From Clavaria fumosa (lineage: Eukaryota > Basidiomycota > Agaricomycetes > Agaricales > Clavariaceae), in NCBI GenBank assembly GCA_951802425.1, contig OX637799.1, positions 682,001 to 746,000 on the forward strand: DNA of 64,000 bases. The letters are read 5' to 3'. The notes under the pieces were generated by a model, which had not been told where the DNA came from, made no database searches, and worked only from the letters and a program-made list of their open reading frames with translations. Every line of letters starts with the position of its first letter. The stretch's first letter is position 1. The position numbers and the translations under genes are program-made. Below, piece by piece: positions 46,101 to 56,194 of this stretch.

Positions 46101-49100
46101 TCACTGCTTGCCACGCTTCCTCCGCTTCAAGTCAGCTCCATCATCTTCAGATTCATCTATGACATATACAATATAAATATCTCTGAAAGAAAATATAGGC
46201 AGGCAGTATGCACCATCAACCAACCTTTTCGTTGGGGATTCTTCATCCAAAGTATCGTCATCAGCATTGCTGAGGTTGTCTTCAAGCGTGAAGGCATTGG
46301 TGTAAATAGGTTCCTCGAGCCAGTCTAGAAGCTCTGTCCAGACTTGCAACTCATTGTGCTGGAGAATCCTAAAATTATGAGGCCATAGAAGCTTGTGAGC
46401 CTGACCCTTGTTTCGACATAAGCCTTCAAAAGGTGACAGGAGGTCCTGCCATTCGCTTCGAATATGGCTGTATACGAGTGCGACGACCATGGGGGAGACA
46501 CCAAGATTGGTCTTCTTCTCCCATCACTTGACATATGAGCATGTCGCAGCTGCAAAATTGATTAAAGACTGGTTGAAAATATAAAACAGGTTTACACCCT
46601 GTCCACCAATATCCAGGATATAGTGTTTATTGAACCAGCTCTGGAATATTTGGTATCGCCACATCACAACATTGCGTTCTTCAATGACAGCTGGTGGAGC
46701 CTTCTTGCCAGGGATGTTGCGATCAAATGCGTGCCCAAACTCGAGCATGTTGCCAACCATGATGAGGTCCAAAAGGCCCTGCTTTGTCATGATGTCTGGA
46801 ATATGGGCCAGGGCTTCTGCAGAGGCTAGGAAACACTTAGATGTAAGACAGAAAAACATGAGGAGAGTAATAAAATACCATATTTTGAAGCACCACCAAC
46901 AAAATGGTCCACCCACATTGACATCATCCTTGCGAAGTATGACTGAGTTGTTTTATGATACTGGTTCATTATGATGGGATTGAGGACTGTTGTGTGGATG
47001 GCTGCAGCACAACTGCAAGACATTGTCAAGGCACAATAAAAATGACCACCATGAATGATGGTGTTGTCAGTGCCTAAAACGAAATGGAGGGTCCCAGGGC
47101 ACATGAAGCTGCAAGGATGCTATTAAATGAAGCGAGTGACACTATTTAAAAACTTACAATGAATCCCCTGCTTTTAGATAGACTGCCTCAGCCTCCAAAA
47201 ACTCCTTCCCTGTGCTGAAGTGCTCCCAATTGAGGGGGAACGAGTGAGCCGAGAAGAGATCTCCGCGATGGTCACCTGTATCAGCATCCTGGTAATGGCG
47301 GAGCAGTACCCACCATTTTGAACCTGCCATGATCGTCACGACAGCTGCTAGGCCATCATCATCGATGTGGGGCATCGACATTGATCCCTTCGTTGCCGCC
47401 AATCCCCAAACAAGATCTTCTTCTGTCGAATTATTTTTTACAAATCCTTCTACTTTATGTGTTTGATGTTTTGCATACTCATGCGTGGCGAGAGCACTAG
47501 AAGAAATTGAAATGAAATAAAAATAAAAATAAAAAATCACTACTTGGTGAAGGTCCTTACTTGAATCGCGGTGGTGGGGGTAGGCTGAGGTGGCCCATGG
47601 GAAAATCAAGGCCATTTAAGATCCTCCTCTGCCCTTCATTACGAGTAGCATCCAATAGTTCGTAAAGCATTGCATTTTGAAGCAGGTTGCCTGAGACATC
47701 CTTGTGCATCTCTGCAACTACAGCAAAATGAGCATGAACAATTGAAGCAAAATAAAAGATACTACAAACCTTGGACAACACATCTTTGGTTGAGAGGTGC
47801 AAATGTCGATAGTCCTTCTTCATCAAATTCCAATGTGTGGATAGGCGTCGGTGATACAAGGATATGCTGGTGCTGAAAAATATCTTGAATCTCTTTGCTT
47901 GGAATGACCATGAAGTCATCCCACAATGTCACAAAGATCGATGATGCCTCTGGCTCGAATTTACGAGACCTGGCTGCTGGGAGGTGGTGCTTTGGGACCC
48001 CTTGCACATAATGTGCTTCAACCATCTCCACCATATCATTCAATACTGGATATTCGCGAAAAGCCTGCAATAAATTGAATAAATAAGAGAAGAAGCAACC
48101 ATATTAGACAAACCGAATCAGAGGTTGCGTAGTGCTTGTAGGTTGTTGGACCAGAACTAGGGTCAGCACCCCACATCGTTACATCTACACTGCACCCTTC
48201 AATCTGTTGAACTGTGAGTAGAATGGTTAAGCACTTTAAGATTAGCTTAGCTGAGGAGCAGGAAGAGAAGAGAGCTCAGGGACATCAGCTGTCTATCCAA
48301 CTATGAGACACATTTGCAAAGAGAAACAATCCAAAAGGACTTACCTCTACCTTGAGATCGACAATGACACCTATAGGCCTTGTCCAGCCCATTTGAGTTG
48401 GCTCATTTATTGTTTGGCAGGGCATGATTTTTTGAGCAGGTGTTGGCTTAAGGTCGTGTTTCACCTCCAAAGAATCCAGGCCTAGTGCTCGCATTGCCGC
48501 CTTTCGGACAGGACAGCCAGATCTCGAAAGGGGAGGCAATTTTGTTTTCCCCTCAGCTTCTTCCACCTCCTCCATTTCATCTGCCTCGACAACTTCATCG
48601 GCTTCATCAGCTCCCTCCCCTTCCTTCACTTCTTCTACTTCATCGGCTTCATCAGCTCCCTCCCCTTCCTTCACTTCTTCTACTTCCTCTACTTCCTCTG
48701 CTTCCTTCACTTCCTCTGCTTTTTGTGCCCCCTTCAAATCTGCTGGTTCCTCCTCTGGTTCTTCTACTTCATATTCTTGCTCCCACAGTGCTTCACCTGA
48801 GATGCCAGACCCCTCCTCCACCAAAGCCAAATTAACCTCACCATGGGACGACAGTTCGCTCTCTCCCCTCTCTGGAGCTGTAATAACACGGACAACTTTG
48901 CCTAGACACTATTTAGCCACTGCAACAGGCACCTCATAACCACTTACGAGAATGAGAATACCAATCTATTTCTACTATCGGACCTTTATGTTCAGTTTCT
49001 AGGTCTTGGAATTCGGTGATGAAGCTGTTGAATGCAGTCATCATTTCACCGGTTAGACTTGCTCGCGTCAGGGATCGCCAGAGCGCCTTCTCTGTCTGTG

Positions 49101-50380
49101 CCAAAAAAACTGGCTTCTCATTTCCGAGGCTCAGTGCAGTCTACACAATTTGTTAGCTATGCAATCAGTAACAACTGCTACACTCACTGAAACGAGATAA
49201 CTTCGCCTGACAGATGATACATCAAATGACTGGGAAGACAGGGCAAGCAACGGCGATATTGTGACACAGAAATGGAAAAGTGCTTGAACCGTGTTGAACA
49301 ATGGGCTAATATGAGGATCTTGGAAACTTGCAATGACATCAGGCGATATGGTGAGGCCTAATGTGCTAGCCTCTCTAGATAGAGTTTGCTATTAGATGTA
49401 AGAGAGAAAAAAAGACACATATTGATCACCCTGTGGGAATCCTGTGGGAATCTTCACCCAGTCTTGTAAAGATTGAGAAAAGTTGGCCCGACTATTCTGC
49501 AGTAATATTAGCTTTCAGATAAGAGTTATAACGACACTGATACACACTAAACCAAACCAAGAAATCGCAAACGCCATCATTTCAAAGTTTTGGACAATAG
49601 TGTTTATCTGGATTTTTCGCATTCTTTCTGTCCCTGTGCCTAGGAACCTCACCATGCATATGAGTTTCGCCTGTTGTGAGGTAGGATTTGTCGGAAGGGG
49701 GGTAGAAAAGAAAGATGTTGAATCCTGCAAAAGTTGGCCTTCAGAGTCTTGCGATCTGATTGCTGATCGAATGGGTTTAACCCAATCTTTCAGGAGGGAG
49801 ATGAACTGTGTTGCATAAGCGAGTCAACATTCCAGCCACTCTAGAAAACATTAAGGCTCTATACCTCTTTCAGCCTTGATGGGGCATCGAGGAATTCCGA
49901 CCATGGGGACAGTTGAAAGGGAGCATTGTTATCGGACATTGAGAAAACTATATGATCTAAGAGGGCATGGTGAAACAACAAATGGGCGGCACCCATGAGA
50001 CCGGCAGAGTCAGATTTCTTCCAGCATTGTTCATTGTTGATATCAGCCAGGGGTGCAAGGAAATACTTCGCCAATGTTAAGTTCTGCCACGCCAAAATAG
50101 GCTTGGTTTGTGCGCTTAGATCGTCTAATGTGCTGGCCATTGACTTTTGATCTATAGATTAGCTAAGAAAAATTAATCAGAAGATGTGTTTCACCAAACA
50201 AAACTCTGTGATGTCTCCTTCTGTGTTCTGATATCGCCCCAGCCAATGTGCTGTATTCTCTTGCAGTGAACCAGGACCGAGCAAGATATCAGTGAGCCAA
50301 GGATAGTTCTTATATACTTCAGAGTTACACAACAGTTGGGCTCCGAAGATGGTATTGGAAGTTGAAGATTGAATGGACAT
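46101..50380 (-). CDS. JmjC-domain protein with acidic repeat region, probably inactivated
   Basis: This is a long minus-strand gene with many short introns, from MSIQSSTSNTIFGAQ (50380) to KRRKRGKQ and a stop (46101). The N-terminal half (50380-48900) is unassigned. A Glu-rich segment (VEEVKEGEGADEADE repeats, 48830-48540) precedes a conserved region (EASSIFVTLWDDFMVIPSKEI). The JmjC core follows: MPHIDDDGLAAVV gives the HxD iron ligand (about 47356-47378), and IIHGGHFYC supplies a candidate distal His (about 47040-47065). JmjC enzymes are Fe(II)/2-oxoglutarate hydroxylases, often histone demethylases. The C-terminal part (46916-46101) has FGHAFDRNIPGK and an acidic-basic end. One TGA (46524-46526) interrupts the last part. 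Exon joins are approximate. Confidence 0.65.
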
Positions 50381-50429
50381 ATTGAATTGTCAGTTGGTTA
50401 CTTGCGATTGGAGGTCGGTGAGTCACACA

Positions 50430-50535
50430 CAGAGGTGTCACACTATGTGACCATCAATGAAGTACTTCAACGGCGGTCACACTGTGACCAGCATCGAAGT
50501 ACTTCAATGCCAGTCACACTGTGACCATTCTTGAG
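50430..50535. promoter_or_regulatory. Tandem palindromes between divergent genes
   Basis: Three units of about 39 bp contain gtcacactrtgtgac-type palindromes spaced by cat.gaagtacttcaa, itself palindromic. They lie just upstream of the JmjC gene start (50380) and on the side facing the plus-strand genes, so they may serve as a shared regulatory array. Binding by a dimeric factor is inference. Confidence 0.5.
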
Positions 50536-50669
50536 CTTCTGTTTTTTTTGCCTTCAGACTTTTTGTAGAGGAACAGTTGCCTTCTCAATTGCAACTGGTG
50601 AGGCACCCCCTCTCTACGCAAGGCTATTCTATTCATCTCGGCTCTCGCATTTTCTGTTTTTATTATTAT

Positions 50670-51110
50670 CAAGATGAGCTACTCTCACCTTCAGAAGGAA
50701 TTCAAGGCAGCGGGGCTGATTTTTGGATAGTCAGTGGTACATCTTCACTTCACTTCTTGTTCCGACTGACTGTTTTTTTAGAAGTTTTTGAGAGAGAAAG
50801 CATCATCGAGAAATGAGGCAATACACCCGCCGTTTGCCCTTGCAGGAAGATCAGAGTGAGCAGAACGGGCGGTCTGTCGATAGGTACGCTGTCTTTACTT
50901 CTTGCACTTGCTCACCTCTGTTTCTTTTCTCAGAGAAAAAGACTATCGCTACGAGATGCCATCAAGACCAGACTACACCAAATATTGGTAAATGCATGCG
51001 ACTCCTGTGTCTGCAGCTCTCAGGCAGTTCAAGACAAGAAGACAGGGAAGGTATCCTCACATCACCATCATTAAACTTCAATTACATCCTTTATCTTGGC
51101 CCTGATATAT
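50670..51110 (+). CDS. Possible small spliced gene, unrecognised
   Basis: The ATG at about 50672 (MSYSHLQKEFKAAGLIFG) is followed by a candidate intron. Next come a segment containing RQYTRRLPLQEDQSEQNG and, after another possible intron, KRLSLRDAIKTRLHQILVNACDSCVC. The codon pattern looks protein-like, but the frame joins are unproven and no domain is recognised. It may be a leader exon of the 51402 gene or a degraded gene. Confidence 0.3.
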
Positions 51111-51401
51111 GACTTGTTAATTGATGATTGGGCCATTGAGCAATGTATTAGTCACAGTTATCTAGGCCTATATGTTCATCATGATAAGTTACAAGGATAG
51201 GCCTATATGTATTTCTCAACCAAAGCTCCTGCAACCAATTCACTTCGATTTTTTTGAAAGGGGTGTGACATGTAACGCCGACAGCATGTGACTTTGAAAT
51301 ACCTCTTGCATCATTGAAGCAATCAACGTCATGTGTTGGAATCATCGTTCTCTTACTTCTACCTACATCCTGCATATTGCCTCCTCACAATCCTCACATA
51401 A

Positions 51402-53326
51402 ATGACCAAGTGGACAACCCCTGCTTATGTCGAGCTTCTCAAAGGCAGCCTGGAAGCATATGGGAAGGCGGACACCAAGGAACGTGCTAGTATTGTCAAG
51501 GAGATCAAGAGACAAATCCGAGACCTGGCTGAAGCTACGCAGGAACATCCAGGTAAAGCAGAACTTCACACATCTGATTCACTTACGATTTGATGCTTTC
51601 CTTTTGCAGAAAATTTGCAACTGGCTGCATAACCATCGCAGGGTTGGGGCAGGAATGGATAATGGTTCTGATTCTGAGCCAGGTCAAAGGCCAGGCCTCA
51701 ATATTTGGAAATGCAAAAGGTGGACCTTCCAGAGTGTTGTTGAGCAGCATGAAAAGGAAAAAATCAATGCCCATGCAGAAGAGCTCTCAAAGGCTGAGAG
51801 AGGCACAATAGACTTCTTATCCGCATACCATCAAGCCAGGACTCAAATTTGCCAGGAGTTGTCAACACAGGAACAGCTTGAATATGAAGGCTTGGCTGAG
51901 AAGTGGAATACAGAGCCTGTACCATCTAATATTCAAAGAGAGTGAGTGAATCTCTGCATGTTATTCATTTGCAACTTATGTCAGCTGTTTCCTTTACTGT
52001 AAGATTGGCTTCGCGAAAGTTTATGCATAATGCTTTGGAGTTTTCCCAGTTGGCCAAAGAGCAGATGGGAGTAGAGATTTTTATGTTGGCTGGTTGGCAA
52101 GATGACAAAGGGCAGATCAAGAAGGCAAAGTGAGTGTTTTCCATGAGGTGTTCTACATTCCTGACTAATGCATATGTTCTTGAATTTCTCTTAGAGTCCA
52201 GACGCCTGGACCCTCCACTGCTGGGTTCAAGGATGTGTTTCAACAAACAGGAGATGTTGTGTGGCAAAAATGGGATGAGTATTTAGGGGATATGTGGAAC
52301 AGTAAGTGTGCTCTGTACAATTGTGTCTAAGAAGAGCTCTAATCTGAGTTCAGAGGATGCAACAAGGCCACAAAATGATGATTGGGATGCTGTGCTTCTC
52401 TCTAAGAGAACAGATACAAGTGTCCCATGGGATCTTGCAAAAGACAAGGATGGTTGGCCATTACTACCTCTAGAATTGGCACTTCCCTTGGCTCAGCTCA
52501 AGGAGATCTTGAGATCATGTTTTACTATTGCATACCATAAGCTTTTCACATTTCATTATTTCATAAATTGAAAAAATGTTGTATTTTGTAGGCAAGAAAA
52601 GTAACAACAAGAAGGCTGCTGTTCCATGGCTGCAAATATCTGACAACCCAAGTGCCTTTATACAAGCACAATACATTCCTAAAGGAGTACACATCTGTGA
52701 ACCCTCAAAAATGCAATCAGCAGATGTGAGAAGGCTTTGTTCCTTCCTCCACCATCGACAAACTCCAGGTCAAAGGGTCCTTGACTTCAAGAATGTTCTA
52801 CCCACCCATAGGAGAGGGAAGGCCTTAAGGGATGCAGACAAGAGTCATACACAAGATACTGATGATGAAGTGTCAAGGCTGTCTCAAACAGCTAAGCATA
52901 TCCAGCTTGTCTCTGAAGTGTAAGATCTTTTCTCACTTGAAAATATCATTGGCTAATGTGAGTCAGATCCAGTTCAGAGAAACCAGTCAATAACAGTGAT
53001 AGAGAAGACACTGATGAAGACCATGCTGGTGATGATGAGGACACTACAGATGAAGACAGTGCCAATTATGAAGAGGACACTGATGACCATATTGGTGGAC
53101 AGTCATATGAGATGGCCAATTTAAATATACTGGAGGTGCAGGAGAGGCAGAGGAATCAATTGCAAGTGGAGAGTGAGGTGGAGAATGATCAGCAGTTTGG
53201 CTCGCTGAAGAAGAAAAGAGCCAGAGATGAGAGGGAGCCTCATCTTCCATACCGAACACGAAGCAAGAGGAAAGCATCCATGGAGGCAAAGCAGCGGGTG
53301 CTAAGACCCAGGGCAAAAAGGTGGTA
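51402..53326 (+). CDS. Hypothetical basidiomycete protein with acidic then basic C-terminal tail
   Basis: The spliced gene starts at the ATG at 51402 (MTKWTTPAYVELLKGSLEAYGKA...), a short helical first exon. Exon 2 (about 51610-51941) has ICNWLHNHRR, WKCKRWTFQSVVEQHEKEKI and EYEGLAEKWN. Then come FMHNALEFSQLAKEQMG...AGWQDDKG (to 52129), TAGFKDVFQQTGDVVWQKWDEYLGDMW (about 52194-52302) and VPWLQISDNPSAFIQAQYIPKGVHI (52615-52700). The end is an Asp/Glu-rich run and a Lys/Arg-rich tail (53110-53326). The pattern matches a recurrent mushroom family often found among mobile elements. A DNA-binding role is only suggested. The exon 1-2 join as I read it is out of frame by one base. Confidence 0.55.
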
Positions 53327-53739
53327 GTTCTTTTTGACAAATGTATATTTATTGATTTCATAGCCCTACAAGTGTGAATAATGCACATTGTAGATTAAGT
53401 TTTCATATCCATGCATTTCAGAAAGGACAATCAGATAAATCAGTATCTTGAGAAATGGCAATCCAATGTCTTTGAATTAGAACATTCTTTAAATCTATGA
53501 TATAGAACTTTACTTTGACAGGTTTTCATTGTTTAAAATCTACCCCTTGTCAAACAAATATCATAGGAAATACAAGAGACATCTCAAGGCATACCTAGTA
53601 TGTTGGTTCCTTCATATTATTCTCAAATTGAGTGAATCTATTGAGAGTAACTATCTGGGTAAAGCTGCTGATAACAATGTATTAATATGAGGGGGTGTAA
53701 ATGAATGGGAGTTGATCAATGCTGTAGAAATGAAGACAA

Positions 53740-54430
53740 GGGTGTTAGCATTTGCAAAGGTGGTTTAAGATATACAAGAAGGGGATACTGATGCAGTATG
53801 CTTGCCCATTTTGTAAGAGGCAATTCATTATGACTGAAATAATAATGGTGATTATTTCCATATGCAGTTTGTTCAATACTTGTAGAGAGGGGATATTTGA
53901 AGTTATGTAGACTGAAGAATAACCATCCAGGCTAAGCCCTTTGTAAAGGCATCTTAATATCAAGTGGTCCAGATGAGTGGGTGGTTCATTGGGGCTAGAA
54001 ATAAAATTATATGATCATTATTATTCTGAAATGTCATGATATGCAGGTAGAGCATATTTAACATGGGATTAGGCTTGGAGAATACTAGTCAAGCCCTTCA
54101 TGAAGAAGTATTAATGTCAAATAATCAACCTCCAGAGGTGTCTGCTGTGACTGGGAACATAGAAAGAAGGCTATGTTGAGTGAAGTAAAACCATCTGGGA
54201 TAACCCCTTGGGAAGGGCATATTCAAACGAAGAAATCCAGATGGGTGGCTCATTGGGGTTGGAATAATAATAGTAGGGTTGCTCAGGATTCATGATTTTG
54301 ATCTGCAAGGAAGGGATATTTGACATGAAATGCAGACCTGAGAATGACCATCTCAGCTGAGCCCTTTGTAAAAGCATATTCATATCAAGTAGTCCAGATG
54401 GGTGAGTGGTTTATTGAGGTGGTGAAGATG
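53740..54430. repeat. Diverged tandem repeats, about 100-230 bp apart
   Basis: Related blocks of the form gatatttgaagttatg...accatcc.ggctaagccctttg...aagtggtccagatgagtgggtggttcattggg occur near 53890-53995, 54052-54130 (weak), 54170-54265 and 54310-54420. No ORF exceeds 72 codons. The surrounding 53327-53740 and 54430-54840 are AT-rich with nothing recognised. Confidence 0.65.
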
Positions 54431-54842
54431 AGATTATAGACAATACCATTGCAGCAAGTTGTTTCATATTTAGGATAGTAGTATAGAACCTGAAATGCAG
54501 CTGAATTAACTTCTGATGATCTACCTCACAAATCATTTTCTGCTGCTGATAAAATAAGAGCAACAGTGCTACTTATACAAGAATATTGAGCTAGCATATA
54601 CAAGAGTACTGAGCTTGGATATACAGTCAAGAATGTAGGCTTTGGCTGGGCCTATTTTAGGGGCACCCACAATATCAAGTTATCTTTATTTCTAGATTTA
54701 GTTTTTGGGTGACCTAAGCATATCGGCCAAGCCTATTTGGCTATATCTCGGCTGACGATCGGCTGGGCCTATAAGATGGCCACCAGTCAAAATGGGCTGG
54801 CCCTATAAGATGGGGATTGGGTATGCTGAAGGGTGTGACTTT

Positions 54843-54955
54843 ATCTCAAAGTCGAAGCACTGGAGCTCTCCAACCCAATGGACCTGCTTCAGTTTCAACT
54901 TCTGGGGCTTCTGGAAGTACTGGAGGTTCACATGGTCTGTCCAAATCTCAATTGT
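54843..54955 (-). pseudogene. RNase H fragment of the first gypsy family (copy 3 remnant)
   Basis: About 110 bp is highly similar to 25796-25915 of gypsy copy 2, encoding on the minus strand the RNase H blocks around WTDHVNLQYFQKPQKLK and WVGELQCFDFEIK. It directly abuts the LTR end at 54956. Together with the gag fragment at 61251-61950 it marks a third, mostly deleted copy of the family, interrupted by a different gypsy element. Confidence 0.85.
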
Positions 54956-55293
54956 TGTCAACAACTGTTGGGTTGACTCTCAGGTTTTCAAGGGACTTGG
55001 GTGAAGTTGGCTGGAAGAGAGCAAAGCAGGAATGTGATTGGGAGTAACAACCTAAGGGAAGTTGTTACATGGGTAGCTACTTATATATTACAGGGGCACG
55101 AGTCATGGTGAGTCACAACAGGAGGCGATGGGCATGTGTGAGTGATGAGGCGCAGCATGAGTCATATGTGAAAGGGTGAAAGAGGGGTAACATGCGGCAT
55201 GTGACGAGAGCAAGGGAAGGGTGTGCATGTGGTGTGAAGGGCGGAAAAGGGGTGTGTGATATGAGAATGGGGTTATGTGATAGAACTCTAACA
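54956..55293 (-). repeat. 3' LTR of the second-family gypsy element
   Basis: This 338-bp LTR in minus orientation is TGTTAGAG...GTTGACA. A purine tract (gggaggggac) lies just upstream, and a TATA box (tatataag, near 55081-55088) lies inside. The expected partner LTR is not found in the window. Confidence 0.75.
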
Positions 55294-55517
55294 TAGTCCC
55301 CTCCCAGTGGTCCGGTGTCTCGATGGACTCGTCAAGTTTCCAGGCTCCCCTCATGTTCGTGTTGTTGTGGTTCAGTTGGGGGTTGTTCTATCTCAGTTGG
55401 GGGATCGATGCTTGTATCGCATGTTCCTGTGACGAAGGGGTGTTTGTAGGCATCAGTGGGTACAATCCATGGGGTCATGACATCTGTGGTGACAGGTATA
55501 ACCCAGGGGGGGCCTCC

Positions 55518-56085
55518 TCATTGGTGGTGTATGGCCCACTCCTCTCGGAGGATCGGTTCGGGTGGTAGAGGGATTTCGAACCATAACCACGAGCTTCGGC
55601 AGTTTAGCCAGAGTTCCACGAGGGTGGGGGAGGCATGTAAGATACACTGTTGTTGTTCATATTCGAGTCCCTGAAGTTCGGTCCACATAGCACAACTGAA
55701 GCTGGTGCTAAGCCGCTCTGCCATCCTACACAGCCACACATCGTCCTCGGGCTCGAGGAGGTCTCTGTTTAGTTGGAACTGAAGTAGCCGTGTCAAGGGA
55801 TCGTCTGTCATGAGTGGGGGGGGGGTCTAACCCTAGTGTTCGGTGTGCGTGGGGGATCCGCACTGCGTCCAGGATGTGACGCATACGGGCGGTGGTACCC
55901 GGTGACGAAGGCGGGCATTCAAGCGTAGCTGGTGCGGGTCGCAAGTCAGGCGCAGGTCGCAGGCACGTGGTTTCGGCAGGAGGCGGGCATGGTTGGTTCT
56001 GCGGCCATCCGCCAGAGCAACAGGCATAGTATGGCGGTCCTGGCGTTCCATGGTGGGGGCTTTGAGGAGTACAGTTGGGAGGCAT
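55518..56085 (-). pseudogene. Extra ORF between chromodomain and 3' LTR, frame-broken at a C-run
   Basis: Two overlapping minus-strand frames look like one protein. The first (MPPNCTPQSPHHG..., 56085 onward) is Pro/Cys-rich. The second (MTDDPLTRLLQFQLNRDLLEPEDDVWLCRMAERLSTSF..., 55811-55518) is well-composed and helical. They meet at a run of about ten C residues (55817-55826 on the plus strand as G), a likely slippage site. Its position downstream of pol, inside the element, is unusual for Ty3/gypsy. I recognise no domain. It could be a captured host fragment. Confidence 0.5.
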
Positions 56086-56194
56086 GGTGGAGAGGGCAGG
56101 CAGGAAAAGGGGGAAAGGCGTTCAGTGAATGATGTTGTTTTTTGCAGTTTTTAAGTCTTTTGTTTTCATGTAGGGTCATTGAGCATGTGACTAT

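Noticed and set aside
48485..48835. Plus-strand ORF rich in Leu/Pro
   Set aside because: It is antisense to the Glu-rich repeat of the JmjC gene.
32366..53326. A KDZ, Crypton or Starship-type transposase/recombinase that would mobilise the cluster
   Set aside because: I looked for one because of the TET/JBP link but found no supporting motif. Only a broken DDE_4 fragment is present.
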